36,721 nt of DNA from Cytophagaceae bacterium (GCA_027487695.1 JAIYDB010000052.1:1-36721), one strand, 5' to 3'; positions 16,953 through 25,570 are shown, counted from the first letter of the stretch. Notes: a model not told the origin generated them from the letters alone. Made by a program: numbers and translations.

Positions 16953-18230
16953 TTATTTTGTAAAGTTAAGAATAGTATTGGCGTAGTTATCCCAACTTAA
17001 TTCTTTAGCCATTAATTCTACGTTATCTCTTTCAATAGGATGGTCTAAAAACTGCTGCATAGCGCTTGCCATACTATCAGTATTTGCACCTTCAGCCAAA
17101 TAACCGTTCTTGCCAGGAATGATGGTTTCGGGAAAATGCCCTACAGCACTTGCTAAAACAGGCATTTTAAAGTTATTGGCCATACTTTCTACTCCACTTG
17201 GGGTAGCATATTCATAAAATAATAATATGCAATCGCTCACTTGAAAGTATTTATGTACCTCTTCATCGCCTACGAAATCGTTCACTACCACTGTTTTGTC
17301 TCTTATCCCGAAGGTATCGATCATAGCAAGTGGGTTATAATCTTTTTCGTCTGAATCAGATTTGAGTAATAGCTTTTTAGCGGTACCAAAAACAGCTTGC
17401 TTTACTTTGGTGCTAAACTTTTTATTATCAAGGGTTTGCCAGAAACTTTCACCTACAATGAGCAAACTAACATCGTCTCTATCCTTAGCAAACTTGGCAA
17501 ATGCCTCTATACAGAAGTGTAAGCCCTTGTATTTTCTAATGAAACCAAAGAAAAGGAAAACGTGCTTTTTAAGACCCAGTTTTCTTTTTTGCTCTTCAAT
17601 ATCAAAATCTGGGTTAATCTTAAACATATCATAAACTGGGTGAAACAGCTTTATGATATTGCCAGGCTTTTCAGGGTTTTGGAACCCGTTATCTAGCAGA
17701 TTGAATTTCTTATTTGGGTATAATTGCTCAAGTTCAGTTACTGTTTTGTAGGCGTGAACTACGTAAGCATCGGATTTTTTGAGGGCATATTTGGTAAATA
17801 GCCTATCAATTGCACTTTCCTCTTTCTGAATTACAAAGTGTAAATCGAAAACTACCTTTATAGAACAACCGAATAACTTTTGGGCAATGAAACCTAATGG
17901 TAAACCTTGAATAGCCACCGACCATTGAAATATAACCATTTCAGGATTAATATCTTTAATGGTTCTAACAGTTTCCAGCCACGTAAATGGGTTATTGTAG
18001 TTGGTTAAATACTGGATTGTAACAGGCAAGCCTCCTAATTTATCGGCCTTGGTCTTTCTATCAATAAAATCGCGAGGTACAATTGCAGGGTATTGTTGAG
18101 ACCAACTAATCAAGTGCACTTCTATATCGGGCATTTTTGCAAATGCCTTCGCTAGCGATGTTGTATAATTTGCCAAGCCTCCTTTAAACAAAGGACCTGG
18201 ACCAAAAACAACAATTTTCTTTTTAGACAT
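16953..18230 (-). CDS. GT4-family glycosyltransferase (GT-B fold)
   Basis: A 425-aa GT-B glycosyltransferase. The N-terminus KKKIVVFGPGPLFKGGLANYTTS is the acceptor-side Rossmann motif with the glycine-rich GG loop. The C-terminal domain has LFFGFIRKYKGLHFCIEAF and the donor-binding EX7E element within YEYATPSGVESMANNFK, both typical of family GT4. It is cytoplasmic and possibly peripheral on the membrane; the sugar and acceptor are unknown. It is the first gene of the five-gene minus-strand unit running to 11777. The hairpin just upstream (18272-18313) terminates the preceding anti-sigma transcript, so it probably has its own promoter, though no TAnnTTTG box is visible. Confidence 0.93.
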   Translation of the reverse strand: MSKKKIVVFGPGPLFKGGLANYTTSLAKAFAKMPDIEVHLISWSQQYPAIVPRDFIDRKTKADKLGGLPVTIQYLTNYNNPFTWLETVRTIKDINPEMVIFQWSVAIQGLPLGFIAQKLFGCSIKVVFDLHFVIQKEESAIDRLFTKYALKKSDAYVVHAYKTVTELEQLYPNKKFNLLDNGFQNPEKPGNIIKLFHPVYDMFKINPDFDIEEQKRKLGLKKHVFLFFGFIRKYKGLHFCIEAFAKFAKDRDDVSLLIVGESFWQTLDNKKFSTKVKQAVFGTAKKLLLKSDSDEKDYNPLAMIDTFGIRDKTVVVNDFVGDEEVHKYFQVSDCILLFYEYATPSGVESMANNFKMPVLASAVGHFPETIIPGKNGYLAEGANTDSMASAMQQFLDHPIERDNVELMAKELSWDNYANTILNFTK

Positions 18231-18271
18231 AACTACTGTTTAAAGTGTGAAATTACAGCTAATTACTTGGC

Positions 18272-18313
18272 AAAAAAAATTGGCTGCCCTATTTATAGGA
18301 GCAGCCAATTTTT
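18272..18313 (-). terminator. Intrinsic terminator of the sigma/anti-sigma operon
   Basis: A 13-bp perfect stem (AAAAATTGGCTGC at 18275-18287 with its complement at 18301-18313) with an extra CCT/AGG inner pairing. On the minus strand it is followed by a run of eight T. It begins 17 bp after the anti-sigma stop codon. The T runs on both sides could permit bidirectional function. Confidence 0.9.
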
Positions 18314-18330
18314 CGCTGGTTGGTTTTTGT

Positions 18331-19197
18331 TTATTTCCTTTTTCTAAGATTGGCTAGCTTTTTAATAGTAGCATCGTCAGTAAGAGGGCTAAGTGGTTTT
18401 ACTTCTGAACCTGTAGTAGGTAGCGCAAAGTAATTTCCGTTATGATACATATAGAAGGTAGTTCCGTTTTTACCATTGATTTCAATAACCTCATAAGTTT
18501 TTTCTGAGAAGTTACCGTATAGGGTTAAACGGGTATCGTTACGCTTGTAATGATAATTAAATGTAGGATTATCTGAAATGGTTTCGGCATTCAAAGTCTT
18601 AGGTCCGCTAGCCGATGTATTTGGAGTATTCATACCTTCAACCTCATCAGATTTTTTGCTTACACCATCTTCGTTATCAGATGCAGAAGCAATAGTTGGT
18701 TCCGCAGCTGCAGTAACATTGGCTTGCTTTGGTTTTTCAAGGTTAGCAACCACTTTAGGTTTGCTTGTACTTGCAACTGCCTCTTTTGGAGCTTTTTCGT
18801 TCTGAGGAGCCTCTGATTGAGTAATAACCTCAGTATTGGTTTCCTTTTCAGTAAATGTAGGAGCTGTTGAAATTACTTCCTCTTTAACAGGAACAGGTGC
18901 ATTTTTAGTAGGTAAGAGCAAGAATGCAATTAATACAAAAGCTAGCGCTCCTACTCCAAATCCTATCGTTTTAGGGTTTGAATACCAAGCTGCTTTTGGA
19001 ATTTCAATATTGTTAAGGCGTGCTTTTAGGGCAGCTCTTCGTGCAACCGCAATACCTTCAATAATATCTTTCTGCAGAATTGCTTCGTTTGCAAGTTTTG
19101 GGTCAGACTTTAGCAGCTCTTCAAAGCTGCTTACCTCTTCTGGGCTTAATTTGCCCATTAGGTAATTGTCTAACATTTCTTTAGCGTTGTTTGTCAT
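18331..19197 (-). CDS. Single-pass membrane anti-sigma factor-like protein
   Basis: A 288-aa protein encoded 11 bp downstream of the ECF sigma factor. The N-terminal cytoplasmic part (about 1-70; YLMGKLSPEEVSSFEELLKS, then helices around IIEGIAVARRAALKARL) matches the general layout of Bacteroidota anti-sigma domains, without the HxxxCxxC zinc motif. One membrane segment follows at about 73-92 (GFGVGALAFVLIAFLLLP). The periplasmic part starts with a long low-complexity P/E/T/K linker (about 95-190) and ends in a small domain with FYMYHNGNYFALP. By position and topology it should sequester the neighbouring sigma factor. No FecR-type TonB signalling domain is seen, so the trigger is unknown. 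Confidence 0.85.
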   Translation of the reverse strand: MTNNAKEMLDNYLMGKLSPEEVSSFEELLKSDPKLANEAILQKDIIEGIAVARRAALKARLNNIEIPKAAWYSNPKTIGFGVGALAFVLIAFLLLPTKNAPVPVKEEVISTAPTFTEKETNTEVITQSEAPQNEKAPKEAVASTSKPKVVANLEKPKQANVTAAAEPTIASASDNEDGVSKKSDEVEGMNTPNTSASGPKTLNAETISDNPTFNYHYKRNDTRLTLYGNFSEKTYEVIEINGKNGTTFYMYHNGNYFALPTTGSEVKPLSPLTDDATIKKLANLRKRK

Positions 19198-19208
19198 TTG
19201 TTTGTTTT

Positions 19209-19751
19209 CTAATCTAGGAAGTCGCCTGCCTGATAATGTAGTTTTATAGTTTTATCAAGCTCTTGCTTGCACTTATATTTCTTTGTTTTGGCGGTATCGG
19301 CATTAGACAAACCCATTAGTTCGGCTATTTCTCCCATACTCATTTTTTCAAAGTAGTATAAGGTTAAAATTTGCTGACAGCTTTCATTGAGCGAGTTAAT
19401 ACATTTTTGAATAATGTTCTCTCTTTCCTCTCGGTCATGATCAATAACCTCACTGTTTTCTACCATTTCGCCGGAGTTTCTGGTTTTGCGTTCCAGTTCT
19501 TTTCTCCACAAATTTTGGCAGATACTGTATAAATAGGTACTGAGCTTGGCCGAAAGCACAAATTCTGCTTCACCAGTTACTTTTTCCCAAAACACAATTA
19601 ATGCATCTTGAAAAATATCTTTTGCTTCGTCTTCAGAACCAGAGTTTTTTACCACCATATTCAGCATCATTTTGTAATGCTTTTTATAGAGGTATTCGAG
19701 CGCACGCTCGTCTCTCTTCTTTATTCGTTGCAGTATTTCTTGGTCCTCCAT
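19209..19751 (-). CDS. ECF RNA polymerase sigma factor (sigma-70 family)
   Basis: A 180-aa sigma factor with only regions 2 and 4. Region 2 shows LYKKHYKMMLNMVVKNSGSE then DEAKDIFQDALIVFWEK (region 2.2, core RNA polymerase contact). Region 4 shows CQQILTLYYFEKMSMGEIAELMGLS followed by KTKKYKCKQEL (the helix-turn-helix that reads the -35). The linker has KTRNSGEMVENSEVI. It is the first gene of a two-gene operon with the membrane anti-sigma protein and probably autoregulates, but no ECF-type promoter could be confidently picked in the 88-bp upstream region, which also contains the 3' end of the purK transcript. Confidence 0.95.
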   Translation of the reverse strand: MEDQEILQRIKKRDERALEYLYKKHYKMMLNMVVKNSGSEDEAKDIFQDALIVFWEKVTGEAEFVLSAKLSTYLYSICQNLWRKELERKTRNSGEMVENSEVIDHDREERENIIQKCINSLNESCQQILTLYYFEKMSMGEIAELMGLSNADTAKTKKYKCKQELDKTIKLHYQAGDFLD

Positions 19752-19839
19752 ACTTTCGGATTCAGATATAGATACTTCGAGCAGTGAAATGGTAACCCGC
19801 TATATCAATAAATTTTTTACTTAACTTAAAATAAGTGCT

Positions 19840-21045
19840 TTAGTCGGTTGTATTACTAATAACGCTAATCTTGTTTTTTAGCCTTTGTACCTTTGCAATA
19901 AGGCGGTCTCGGTCACTGTCAAGTATGGTGAAATGTCCCATCTTTCTGTATGGCCTTGTACTTGTTTTGCCGTATAAATGCAGGAATACATTCTTTTCTT
20001 CCAGTAATTCAGTTGCGCCAGCATACATTACAGGACCGTTAAAACCTTCTGCCCCTACCAAATTAACCATTGCAGCTTCTTGCTTCAAAGCAGGACTTCC
20101 TAAAGGAAAGCCCAAAATTGCGCGCCAGTGTTGTTCAAACTGTGATGTAATGCAGGCATCAATCGAATGATGACCGCTATTATGCGGACGTGGCGCTACC
20201 TCATTTACTAATAGCCTACCAGATTTTTCAAGGAATAATTCCACAGCTAGCAATCCTACAATGCCAAGTTTATTCGCTATTTCTTTTGCTATTTCTTGGG
20301 CATCCGCAGCTATCATTGCCGGAATATCGGCAGGAGCAATAAGGTAATCAACCATATTTTGCTCATGATAAACTAGTTCGACAGGGTCGTAGCAAATGCA
20401 TTCGCCGTTAACATTACGGGCTACAATTACACTTAGTTCTTTTTCAAGTTCAACAGCTTTTTCAAGTACACCAGGGGCATCAAAACCAAGGTTTATCTCA
20501 CTTGCAGTATTTATTTTTTGAACTCCTCTGCCGTCAAAACCACCCGTGGCTATTTTATTGAAGGCGGGTAAAAAATGTTCATTCTCTGCAATTTCAGCCA
20601 AGGAGTTCACTACCACAAAATCTGAAGTAGCAATATTATTGTCTAAGTAAAATTGCTTTTGCTTTCGCTTATCTTTAATTAACTCAATGATCTGAGGTTG
20701 CGGATATACTTTAACCCCCTCTTGTTCTAACTGAGCTAGTGCCTCTGTATTAACCCCTTCTATTTCTATAGTTACAAGGTTTACTTGCCTACCAAAGTTA
20801 AGTACTGTGTTATAATCTGAAAAGTTGCCTACTGTAAAGTTTGAGCAACTTTTAGAACAAGGTGCATTAGGATCTGGATCTAAAATATGGAGGTCTAAAT
20901 TCCAAGAAATGGCAGGCCTTAGGAGCATTTGCCCTAATTGCCCACCACCTAGTATTCCAATTTTGAAAGGTTGCTTAAAATAATCGTCTGTTGTTTGACT
21001 ACTCGAGCCACCTTCTGGTAAGGGTTGTGTATTATTCATTTTCAA
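19840..21045 (-). CDS. purK: 5-(carboxyamino)imidazole ribonucleotide synthase PurK
   Basis: ATP-grasp enzyme converting AIR, bicarbonate and ATP to N5-CAIR, the substrate of PurE (4764-5288). After a 27-residue N-terminal extension rich in Ser, Thr and Gln, the dinucleotide-like motif GILGGGQLGQM (30-40) begins the pre-ATP-grasp domain. KIATGGFDGRGVQK is the ATP-binding loop, VELFLEKSGRLLVNEVAPRPHNSGH holds the metal ligands, and ELLEEKNVFLHLYGK is the C-terminal domain. Its first 14 bases overlap the upstream gene, so it is the last gene of the amidoligase transcript. purE is about 15 kb away. Confidence 0.96.
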   Translation of the reverse strand: MKMNNTQPLPEGGSSSQTTDDYFKQPFKIGILGGGQLGQMLLRPAISWNLDLHILDPDPNAPCSKSCSNFTVGNFSDYNTVLNFGRQVNLVTIEIEGVNTEALAQLEQEGVKVYPQPQIIELIKDKRKQKQFYLDNNIATSDFVVVNSLAEIAENEHFLPAFNKIATGGFDGRGVQKINTASEINLGFDAPGVLEKAVELEKELSVIVARNVNGECICYDPVELVYHEQNMVDYLIAPADIPAMIAADAQEIAKEIANKLGIVGLLAVELFLEKSGRLLVNEVAPRPHNSGHHSIDACITSQFEQHWRAILGFPLGSPALKQEAAMVNLVGAEGFNGPVMYAGATELLEEKNVFLHLYGKTSTRPYRKMGHFTILDSDRDRLIAKVQRLKNKISVISNTTD

Positions 21046-22228
21046 AATAGGCCATTGAACCGCCTACCCAATCTTTATCTTTGTTATAACGGACTCCTAT
21101 CATTTCGCCTTTACTTAACCTAACTAATGAGTTGATAAGCATAGGGTTACTTGCTTCATCAGGCCAAATAAATAGCAATCTAATTTCTGCTTTAACTGGT
21201 TCGTGGTGTACATCGTAAAATGCAGGGGCATACTTTACCTTCTTCATCAAGATGTAATTCCAACGATCTTCAATATCGTTAATATCGTCTTTGGTTACAT
21301 TAATTTTTACACCAGTACCTGCAAAAGAGAACAATGGTTTCAATACATAGTTCTCCAAATCGGTAGGAGGGGTATCAATTTCATTCAAGAAAGAAGTAGC
21401 TGGTACATACTTGCTTTTCAGATATGGTAAGGTGTACTTACTAATTCTAAAGAACCAATTTGGGTGACCTGCCCATTCAACATCCACAGCTTCTGTAAGG
21501 TTCCATTGAAGCTTTAAATCGGTACGCTGATGTAATTCATCGAAAATAACACGATTATAAATACGTTTGATATGGGTCTTAACCCCATCGCGCATATAAT
21601 AGAGCTTGTTTTCTTCTCTGATTATTTCAGTGACACAAACCGATTTTATGTTGATTGCCGCCTCTGTGCAGTAGAAATCGATTTGTGTTTTTTGCTTGAA
21701 AGGTTCAATTTCCAATAGCACCACATTTTCATCTGGGTGCCCGTTGGTAATTACATCCTTTAAAATTTTATGGTAATTAGGTTTATCTAATCCATAAAAA
21801 TAAGATTGCCACTTTTCTGGAATACCGTAATGTTTCCTGCCTTTTTCAGCAATAAGCTCTTGAAAGAAATAAAGTGATGGAAAACCTTGTAATTCAATTA
21901 GTTGTGGTTCGAATTCACCAGTTGCATCCTGACAAACTGCAAAATCAATGGCTAGGAAATTGGTATGCCCATTTTCATTTGGTACTTGGCAATTTCTAGG
22001 AACAGCGTTTTTTGTAATATCCTTATAATCAGACCTTTTTAGTACGTTAATAATATCGTCGCAAGCTCTAATGAGCTTTTTACGAAAATACTTCGGTACA
22101 AAAAGGGGCGATTCAGCCACCCTAAATTCAATCTGGTAATTGTATTCCTTGTCTAAATCGGCAAGGAATGCCTTGTACTTTTCATCAGTAAAATTACTGT
22201 TGAACCATTGGCGCATTTCCTGGTGCAT
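21032..22228 (-). CDS. Putative circularly permuted ATP-grasp protein
   Basis: A 398-aa cytoplasmic protein without recognisable named family. AIDF (93-96) and PQLIELQGFPS (109-119, Glu112) resemble the metal-binding strand of ATP-grasp enzymes. A later ENYVLKPLFSFAGTGV (about 292-307, Lys297 and a Gly-rich loop) resembles the ATP-binding lysine and loop. In standard ATP-grasp enzymes the loop comes first; the reversed order here matches the circularly permuted ATP-grasp fold (as in glutathionylspermidine synthetase). The C-terminus contains AEIRLLFIWPDEASNP and ends in SMAYFENE. It starts 17 bp after the M29-like gene and overlaps purK by 14 bp. Ligase activity is an inference. Confidence 0.6.
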   Translation of the reverse strand: MHQEMRQWFNSNFTDEKYKAFLADLDKEYNYQIEFRVAESPLFVPKYFRKKLIRACDDIINVLKRSDYKDITKNAVPRNCQVPNENGHTNFLAIDFAVCQDATGEFEPQLIELQGFPSLYFFQELIAEKGRKHYGIPEKWQSYFYGLDKPNYHKILKDVITNGHPDENVVLLEIEPFKQKTQIDFYCTEAAINIKSVCVTEIIREENKLYYMRDGVKTHIKRIYNRVIFDELHQRTDLKLQWNLTEAVDVEWAGHPNWFFRISKYTLPYLKSKYVPATSFLNEIDTPPTDLENYVLKPLFSFAGTGVKINVTKDDINDIEDRWNYILMKKVKYAPAFYDVHHEPVKAEIRLLFIWPDEASNPMLINSLVRLSKGEMIGVRYNKDKDWVGGSMAYFENE

Positions 22229-22245
22229 AGGGTATTAGGCTTAGA

Positions 22246-23265
22246 TTAGAAAATGAACTTACCTTCTTTTAGAACTTGTTGTTGGTCTAGCCAAATATCT
22301 ACTGTAGAAGAAACACAATCAATATGCGTTTTACTTATCCAATTAGCACCTGTATGTTCTGCATATGGATGTCCGTAAGCAATATGAACACCTGGAATTT
22401 TTTCGTCTTGTAGAATGTGACCAATAATTTTGGTTACAGCTATATTAGTTCCAATGGCAAACTCCCCTGCTCTATCGCTGTTTTCGTCAGTATGGGTATA
22501 GAGGTTAAATTCTTCCAATAGCTCCTTATTATCGCAACGCATTGCCATAATGCGGCTGTTTTCCATTTCAACAGTTAATGGAGTATCTACCAAATTACCA
22601 TACTTTTCACATAGGTAATCGCCCACTACGCCATCAATTACGAAAACACCATCCACTCGCATAGGTGATGTAAATATTTCGCCGCCTGGTAGGTTACCCC
22701 ACTTATCAGGAGAAATGATGCCACTGGTTTTTAACCATTTTAGGTCCGGCGAAAACTGAGCAACCATATCGGTACCAATTTTACTCTTAACAGTACAAGT
22801 GGTAGCTGCTCTAGCAATGGTTACTAATTGCTGACTTAGAGCATCTACAGCCAAGAAATCGGCACGCATACCTTCAAGCATTATTTGCTTGTTGATATTT
22901 ACCATGTGGCCATGGCGGATGCGTTTACGGTTAACTACGCTGCTCATTTGCATTCTAGAACCTAACTCGCCAGTTTTTGCTCTAGCGCAGAAAATGGATA
23001 CTTGAGCAGTTTCTAATTCATCTAATACTTGCTGAGGCATGTTTACCATAGGCCTCGGGGTTAAATCTTCTAAAACAAAGAAAACACAAGGACTACCAAT
23101 TTTCTTGATTTCAGCATCAAGGGAAGCAGCTATTTCTAGGCATTCATTATCGGTAATGATTACTATTTTTTCTTCTGGTTTTAAACGCAAGCATACGTTT
23201 ATGGCATTATATGCACCAGGCGAAAGTTCCTTATCGAAGGCTATATTGGTTAGCTCTGTTCTCAT
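22246..23265 (-). CDS. M29-like metalloaminopeptidase, short form
   Basis: A 339-aa protein resembling the M29 (AmpS/AmpT) aminopeptidases, which use two metal ions. Candidate ligands appear in family order: Glu196 in PGGEIFTSP, Glu268 in GEFAIGTN, His294 and Tyr301 in HIAYGHPY, and His314 with Asp316 in THIDC. The H-to-Y spacing of 7 matches the family. Classical M29 enzymes are about 400-415 aa; here the N-terminal region is shorter and the Y-to-H spacing is 13 rather than about 26, so it is a divergent short form. It lies between a YbdK/GCS2 ligase gene and a CP-ATP-grasp-like gene, and a strong hairpin lies just upstream. It may trim or hydrolyse the cluster's peptide product. Confidence 0.8.
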   Translation of the reverse strand: MRTELTNIAFDKELSPGAYNAINVCLRLKPEEKIVIITDNECLEIAASLDAEIKKIGSPCVFFVLEDLTPRPMVNMPQQVLDELETAQVSIFCARAKTGELGSRMQMSSVVNRKRIRHGHMVNINKQIMLEGMRADFLAVDALSQQLVTIARAATTCTVKSKIGTDMVAQFSPDLKWLKTSGIISPDKWGNLPGGEIFTSPMRVDGVFVIDGVVGDYLCEKYGNLVDTPLTVEMENSRIMAMRCDNKELLEEFNLYTHTDENSDRAGEFAIGTNIAVTKIIGHILQDEKIPGVHIAYGHPYAEHTGANWISKTHIDCVSSTVDIWLDQQQVLKEGKFIF

Positions 23266-23278
23266 AGGTAATAATTTT

Positions 23279-23310
23279 CCCCACCCAAACTGTTTAAAAT
23301 TTGGGTGGGG
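23279..23310 (-). promoter_or_regulatory. Strong intercistronic hairpin between the GCS2-type ligase and M29-like genes
   Basis: An 11-bp perfect GC-rich stem (CCCCACCCAAA, 23279-23289, with its complement 23300-23310) and a 10-nt loop, placed 13 bp before the M29-like ATG at 23265. On the minus strand the stem is followed by AAAATTATTACC rather than a T run, so it is not a canonical terminator. It could act as an mRNA processing or stability element, or block the ribosome-binding region of the M29-like gene. A smaller 6-bp hairpin (23338-23351) directly follows the GCS2-type stop codon. Confidence 0.6.
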
Positions 23311-23351
23311 TTGGTGAATTTAAGTTTTTATAAATATGTACTGTTCAGTAC

Positions 23352-24488
23352 TTAAGGCTTTGGTAATTGTAAACTAGAATTTTGGTATGCACCTAAGCCT
23401 TGATATGTTTCTGCTATTATATGGTCAACCACTGCCTGCAAGCTACCAGTTTCACGGAATACTTTCAACTGCCTATCGGCACCAGTTCCGTTCTCCATCA
23501 TTTTATAAATGTAGTTTACTTCGTGGCGGCTGCCAAGTTCATCAACCACATCGTCAATAAACTCCATAAGCTCATGAATAAGCATACGGGTATCTACTTC
23601 CTCTTGCTTACCGAAGTCAATGAGCTTACCGTCTAAACCATAGCGACAAGCACGCCATTTGTTTTCGTTAATTAATGCTCTAGAATATAAACGGAAGTTC
23701 AGGTTAGCCTTCATCAGTTTATAAACCTTGGCAACAATTGCCTGCATAACTGCAGCAAGAGCTATGGTTTCATCAATGCGCATAGGCACATCACAAACCC
23801 TGAATTCTACCGTCTGAAAGTATGGGTGTAACCTTATATCCCACCATATTTTCTTAGCATTATCCATACAATTTGTTTTAACCAGCAAATTGATGTAGCT
23901 ATCTAAATCGGCAACCGAACCGAAATAATCAGGAATACCTGTTCTTGGGAATTTATCAAAAACCTTGGTTCTGAACGATTTAAAACCAGTGTTTCTTCCT
24001 TCCCAGAATGGCGAGTTAGTGCTAAGGGCAAAAATATGTGGCAAGAAATACCTTGCCGCATTCATTATTTGCAAACCTTCCTCCCTGCTTGGAATGCCAA
24101 CGTGTACGTGTAAACCAAAAATAAGGTTAGCACGTGCAGCATCTTGCATTTCTTCTACAATAGCCTCGTAGCGAGGGTGGTCAGTAATGGCTTGGTTTTG
24201 CCATAAACTGAAAGGGTGGGTTCCAGCTGCAGCAATTTTTAGGTTACTTCTATCGGCCAAATCGGCAATAACTCTGCGTAGGAAAGTTACTTCCCTTCTG
24301 GCTTCATCTATGTTATTACAAATATTTGTACCTACTTCCACCATACTCTGGTGCATTTCGGCCTTTATTTGTTCTTTAAGCAATATGGTGCCACCTTCCA
24401 CTATCTGCTGCATATGCGAACGCAGCTCTCGGGTTACGGGGTCAATTACTTGAAACTCTTCTTCAATACCTAGCGTAAATTGTGGCAT
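23352..24488 (-). CDS. YbdK-type carboxylate-amine ligase (GCS2 family)
   Basis: A 378-aa ATP-dependent carboxylate-amine ligase of the glutamate-cysteine ligase 2 family. The N-terminal GIEEEFQVID (7-16) is the family signature with the metal-binding glutamates. Further hallmarks are EMHQSMVEVGTNIC, AAAGTHPFSLW, GLHVHVGIPS with the paired histidines, and KIWWDIRLHPYFQTVEFRVCD. E. coli YbdK has weak glutamate-cysteine ligase activity in vitro, but family substrates are mostly unknown. Full length. It is the second gene after the ATP-grasp gene (49 bp gap) in the amidoligase cluster, so I infer it forms one amide bond of the product. Confidence 0.93.
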   Translation of the reverse strand: MPQFTLGIEEEFQVIDPVTRELRSHMQQIVEGGTILLKEQIKAEMHQSMVEVGTNICNNIDEARREVTFLRRVIADLADRSNLKIAAAGTHPFSLWQNQAITDHPRYEAIVEEMQDAARANLIFGLHVHVGIPSREEGLQIMNAARYFLPHIFALSTNSPFWEGRNTGFKSFRTKVFDKFPRTGIPDYFGSVADLDSYINLLVKTNCMDNAKKIWWDIRLHPYFQTVEFRVCDVPMRIDETIALAAVMQAIVAKVYKLMKANLNFRLYSRALINENKWRACRYGLDGKLIDFGKQEEVDTRMLIHELMEFIDDVVDELGSRHEVNYIYKMMENGTGADRQLKVFRETGSLQAVVDHIIAETYQGLGAYQNSSLQLPKP

Positions 24489-24537
24489 AAATTAAGCCTT
24501 TAGTTTCTTTGTGGTGTTTATTTCTGGAAAGCAACTA

Positions 24538-25521
24538 TTACTTGGCTGTGTTATCGGCATCAGGATTCAAAACAGGCATGTTTAAAGTTGCTTGTTTTGT
24601 AAAGTCGCCCCAAGTAAGGTTTGGTTTGCCTGGCTTATACAGCTTGGCTCTGGCAATGGCCATTTTGGCAACAGCTTCAACTACCCATTCAAAGTTTTCT
24701 TGGCCTACAGAAGCTAAATCCGCATCTGGTGCAGGATTACAGAAATCAATGGCTAATGGTACTCCATTTCGTACAGCAAATTCTACTGTATTAATATCGT
24801 AGCCTAAGCCTTTATTTAACCGTAGTACATAGTCTTTAATGGTAGTCATTAGCTTTTTGCTTTGCTTACCACCTTCAACCACGTAACGTAAATGATGTGG
24901 GTTGCGTGGCTCGTACTGCATAATGCGTACATCTTTACCACCAATAGAATAGCAACGATAGTATTCTTCAAATACTACTTCTTCTTGAAGCATCATTACG
25001 AATTGCTCGGTTTCTGCATAAGCATTAAAAAACTGCTCAATAGTTTCAAGCTTATACACGTTTTTCCAGCCGCCACCATCGAATGGCTTAAAATAGGCTG
25101 GGAAACCTACATATTCAAATATACCTTCCCAGTCTAAAGGGAATTTAAGGTTTGAAAACGATTTTGCCGTGGTATCTGGCGGCATTTGATGACTAGGTAA
25201 TAGCACAGTTCTAGGAACTGGCACCCCTAATCTAATAGCCAATGCATTGTTAAAGAACTTCTCATCGGCACTCCACCAAAATGGGTTGTTCATTACTGCG
25301 GTACCTGCTAAGGCTGCATTTTTTAAGAAGCCTCTATAGAAGGGAACGTTATGCGAAATTCTATCTATGATAGCGGCATAATCAGGGCCTTCAGATTGGA
25401 TTACTTTGTCTATTAGTACAGGTTCGGCGGTAATGTTAGTGCCCTCCTTTTCATTAATTCTTTGGATAACTGCTTCGGGAAACGAGCGTTCTTGACCGAA
25501 TAAAATTCCTATTTTTTTCAT
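24538..25521 (-). CDS. ATP-grasp carboxylate-amine ligase
   Basis: A 327-aa ATP-grasp enzyme. The N-terminal preATP-grasp part begins MKKIGILFGQERSF. The ATP-binding segment is GFPAYFKPFDGGGWKNV (139-155) with Lys145 and a glycine loop. EEYYRCYSIGGKDVRI (185-200) is the following strand-turn. The metal-binding signature VEFAVRNGVPLAIDFCNPAP has Glu247, Asp259 and Asn262. RimK- and D-Ala-D-Ala ligase-like members share this plan and join a carboxylate to an amine via an acyl phosphate. The substrate is unknown. It has the best promoter in the window just upstream and is followed by the GCS2-type gene. Confidence 0.9.
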   Translation of the reverse strand: MKKIGILFGQERSFPEAVIQRINEKEGTNITAEPVLIDKVIQSEGPDYAAIIDRISHNVPFYRGFLKNAALAGTAVMNNPFWWSADEKFFNNALAIRLGVPVPRTVLLPSHQMPPDTTAKSFSNLKFPLDWEGIFEYVGFPAYFKPFDGGGWKNVYKLETIEQFFNAYAETEQFVMMLQEEVVFEEYYRCYSIGGKDVRIMQYEPRNPHHLRYVVEGGKQSKKLMTTIKDYVLRLNKGLGYDINTVEFAVRNGVPLAIDFCNPAPDADLASVGQENFEWVVEAVAKMAIARAKLYKPGKPNLTWGDFTKQATLNMPVLNPDADNTAK

Positions 25522-25570
25522 TTAGGCAATATTTAAGTTGGTGTTTTCAGGATAAGACAGAAATTCTGCT

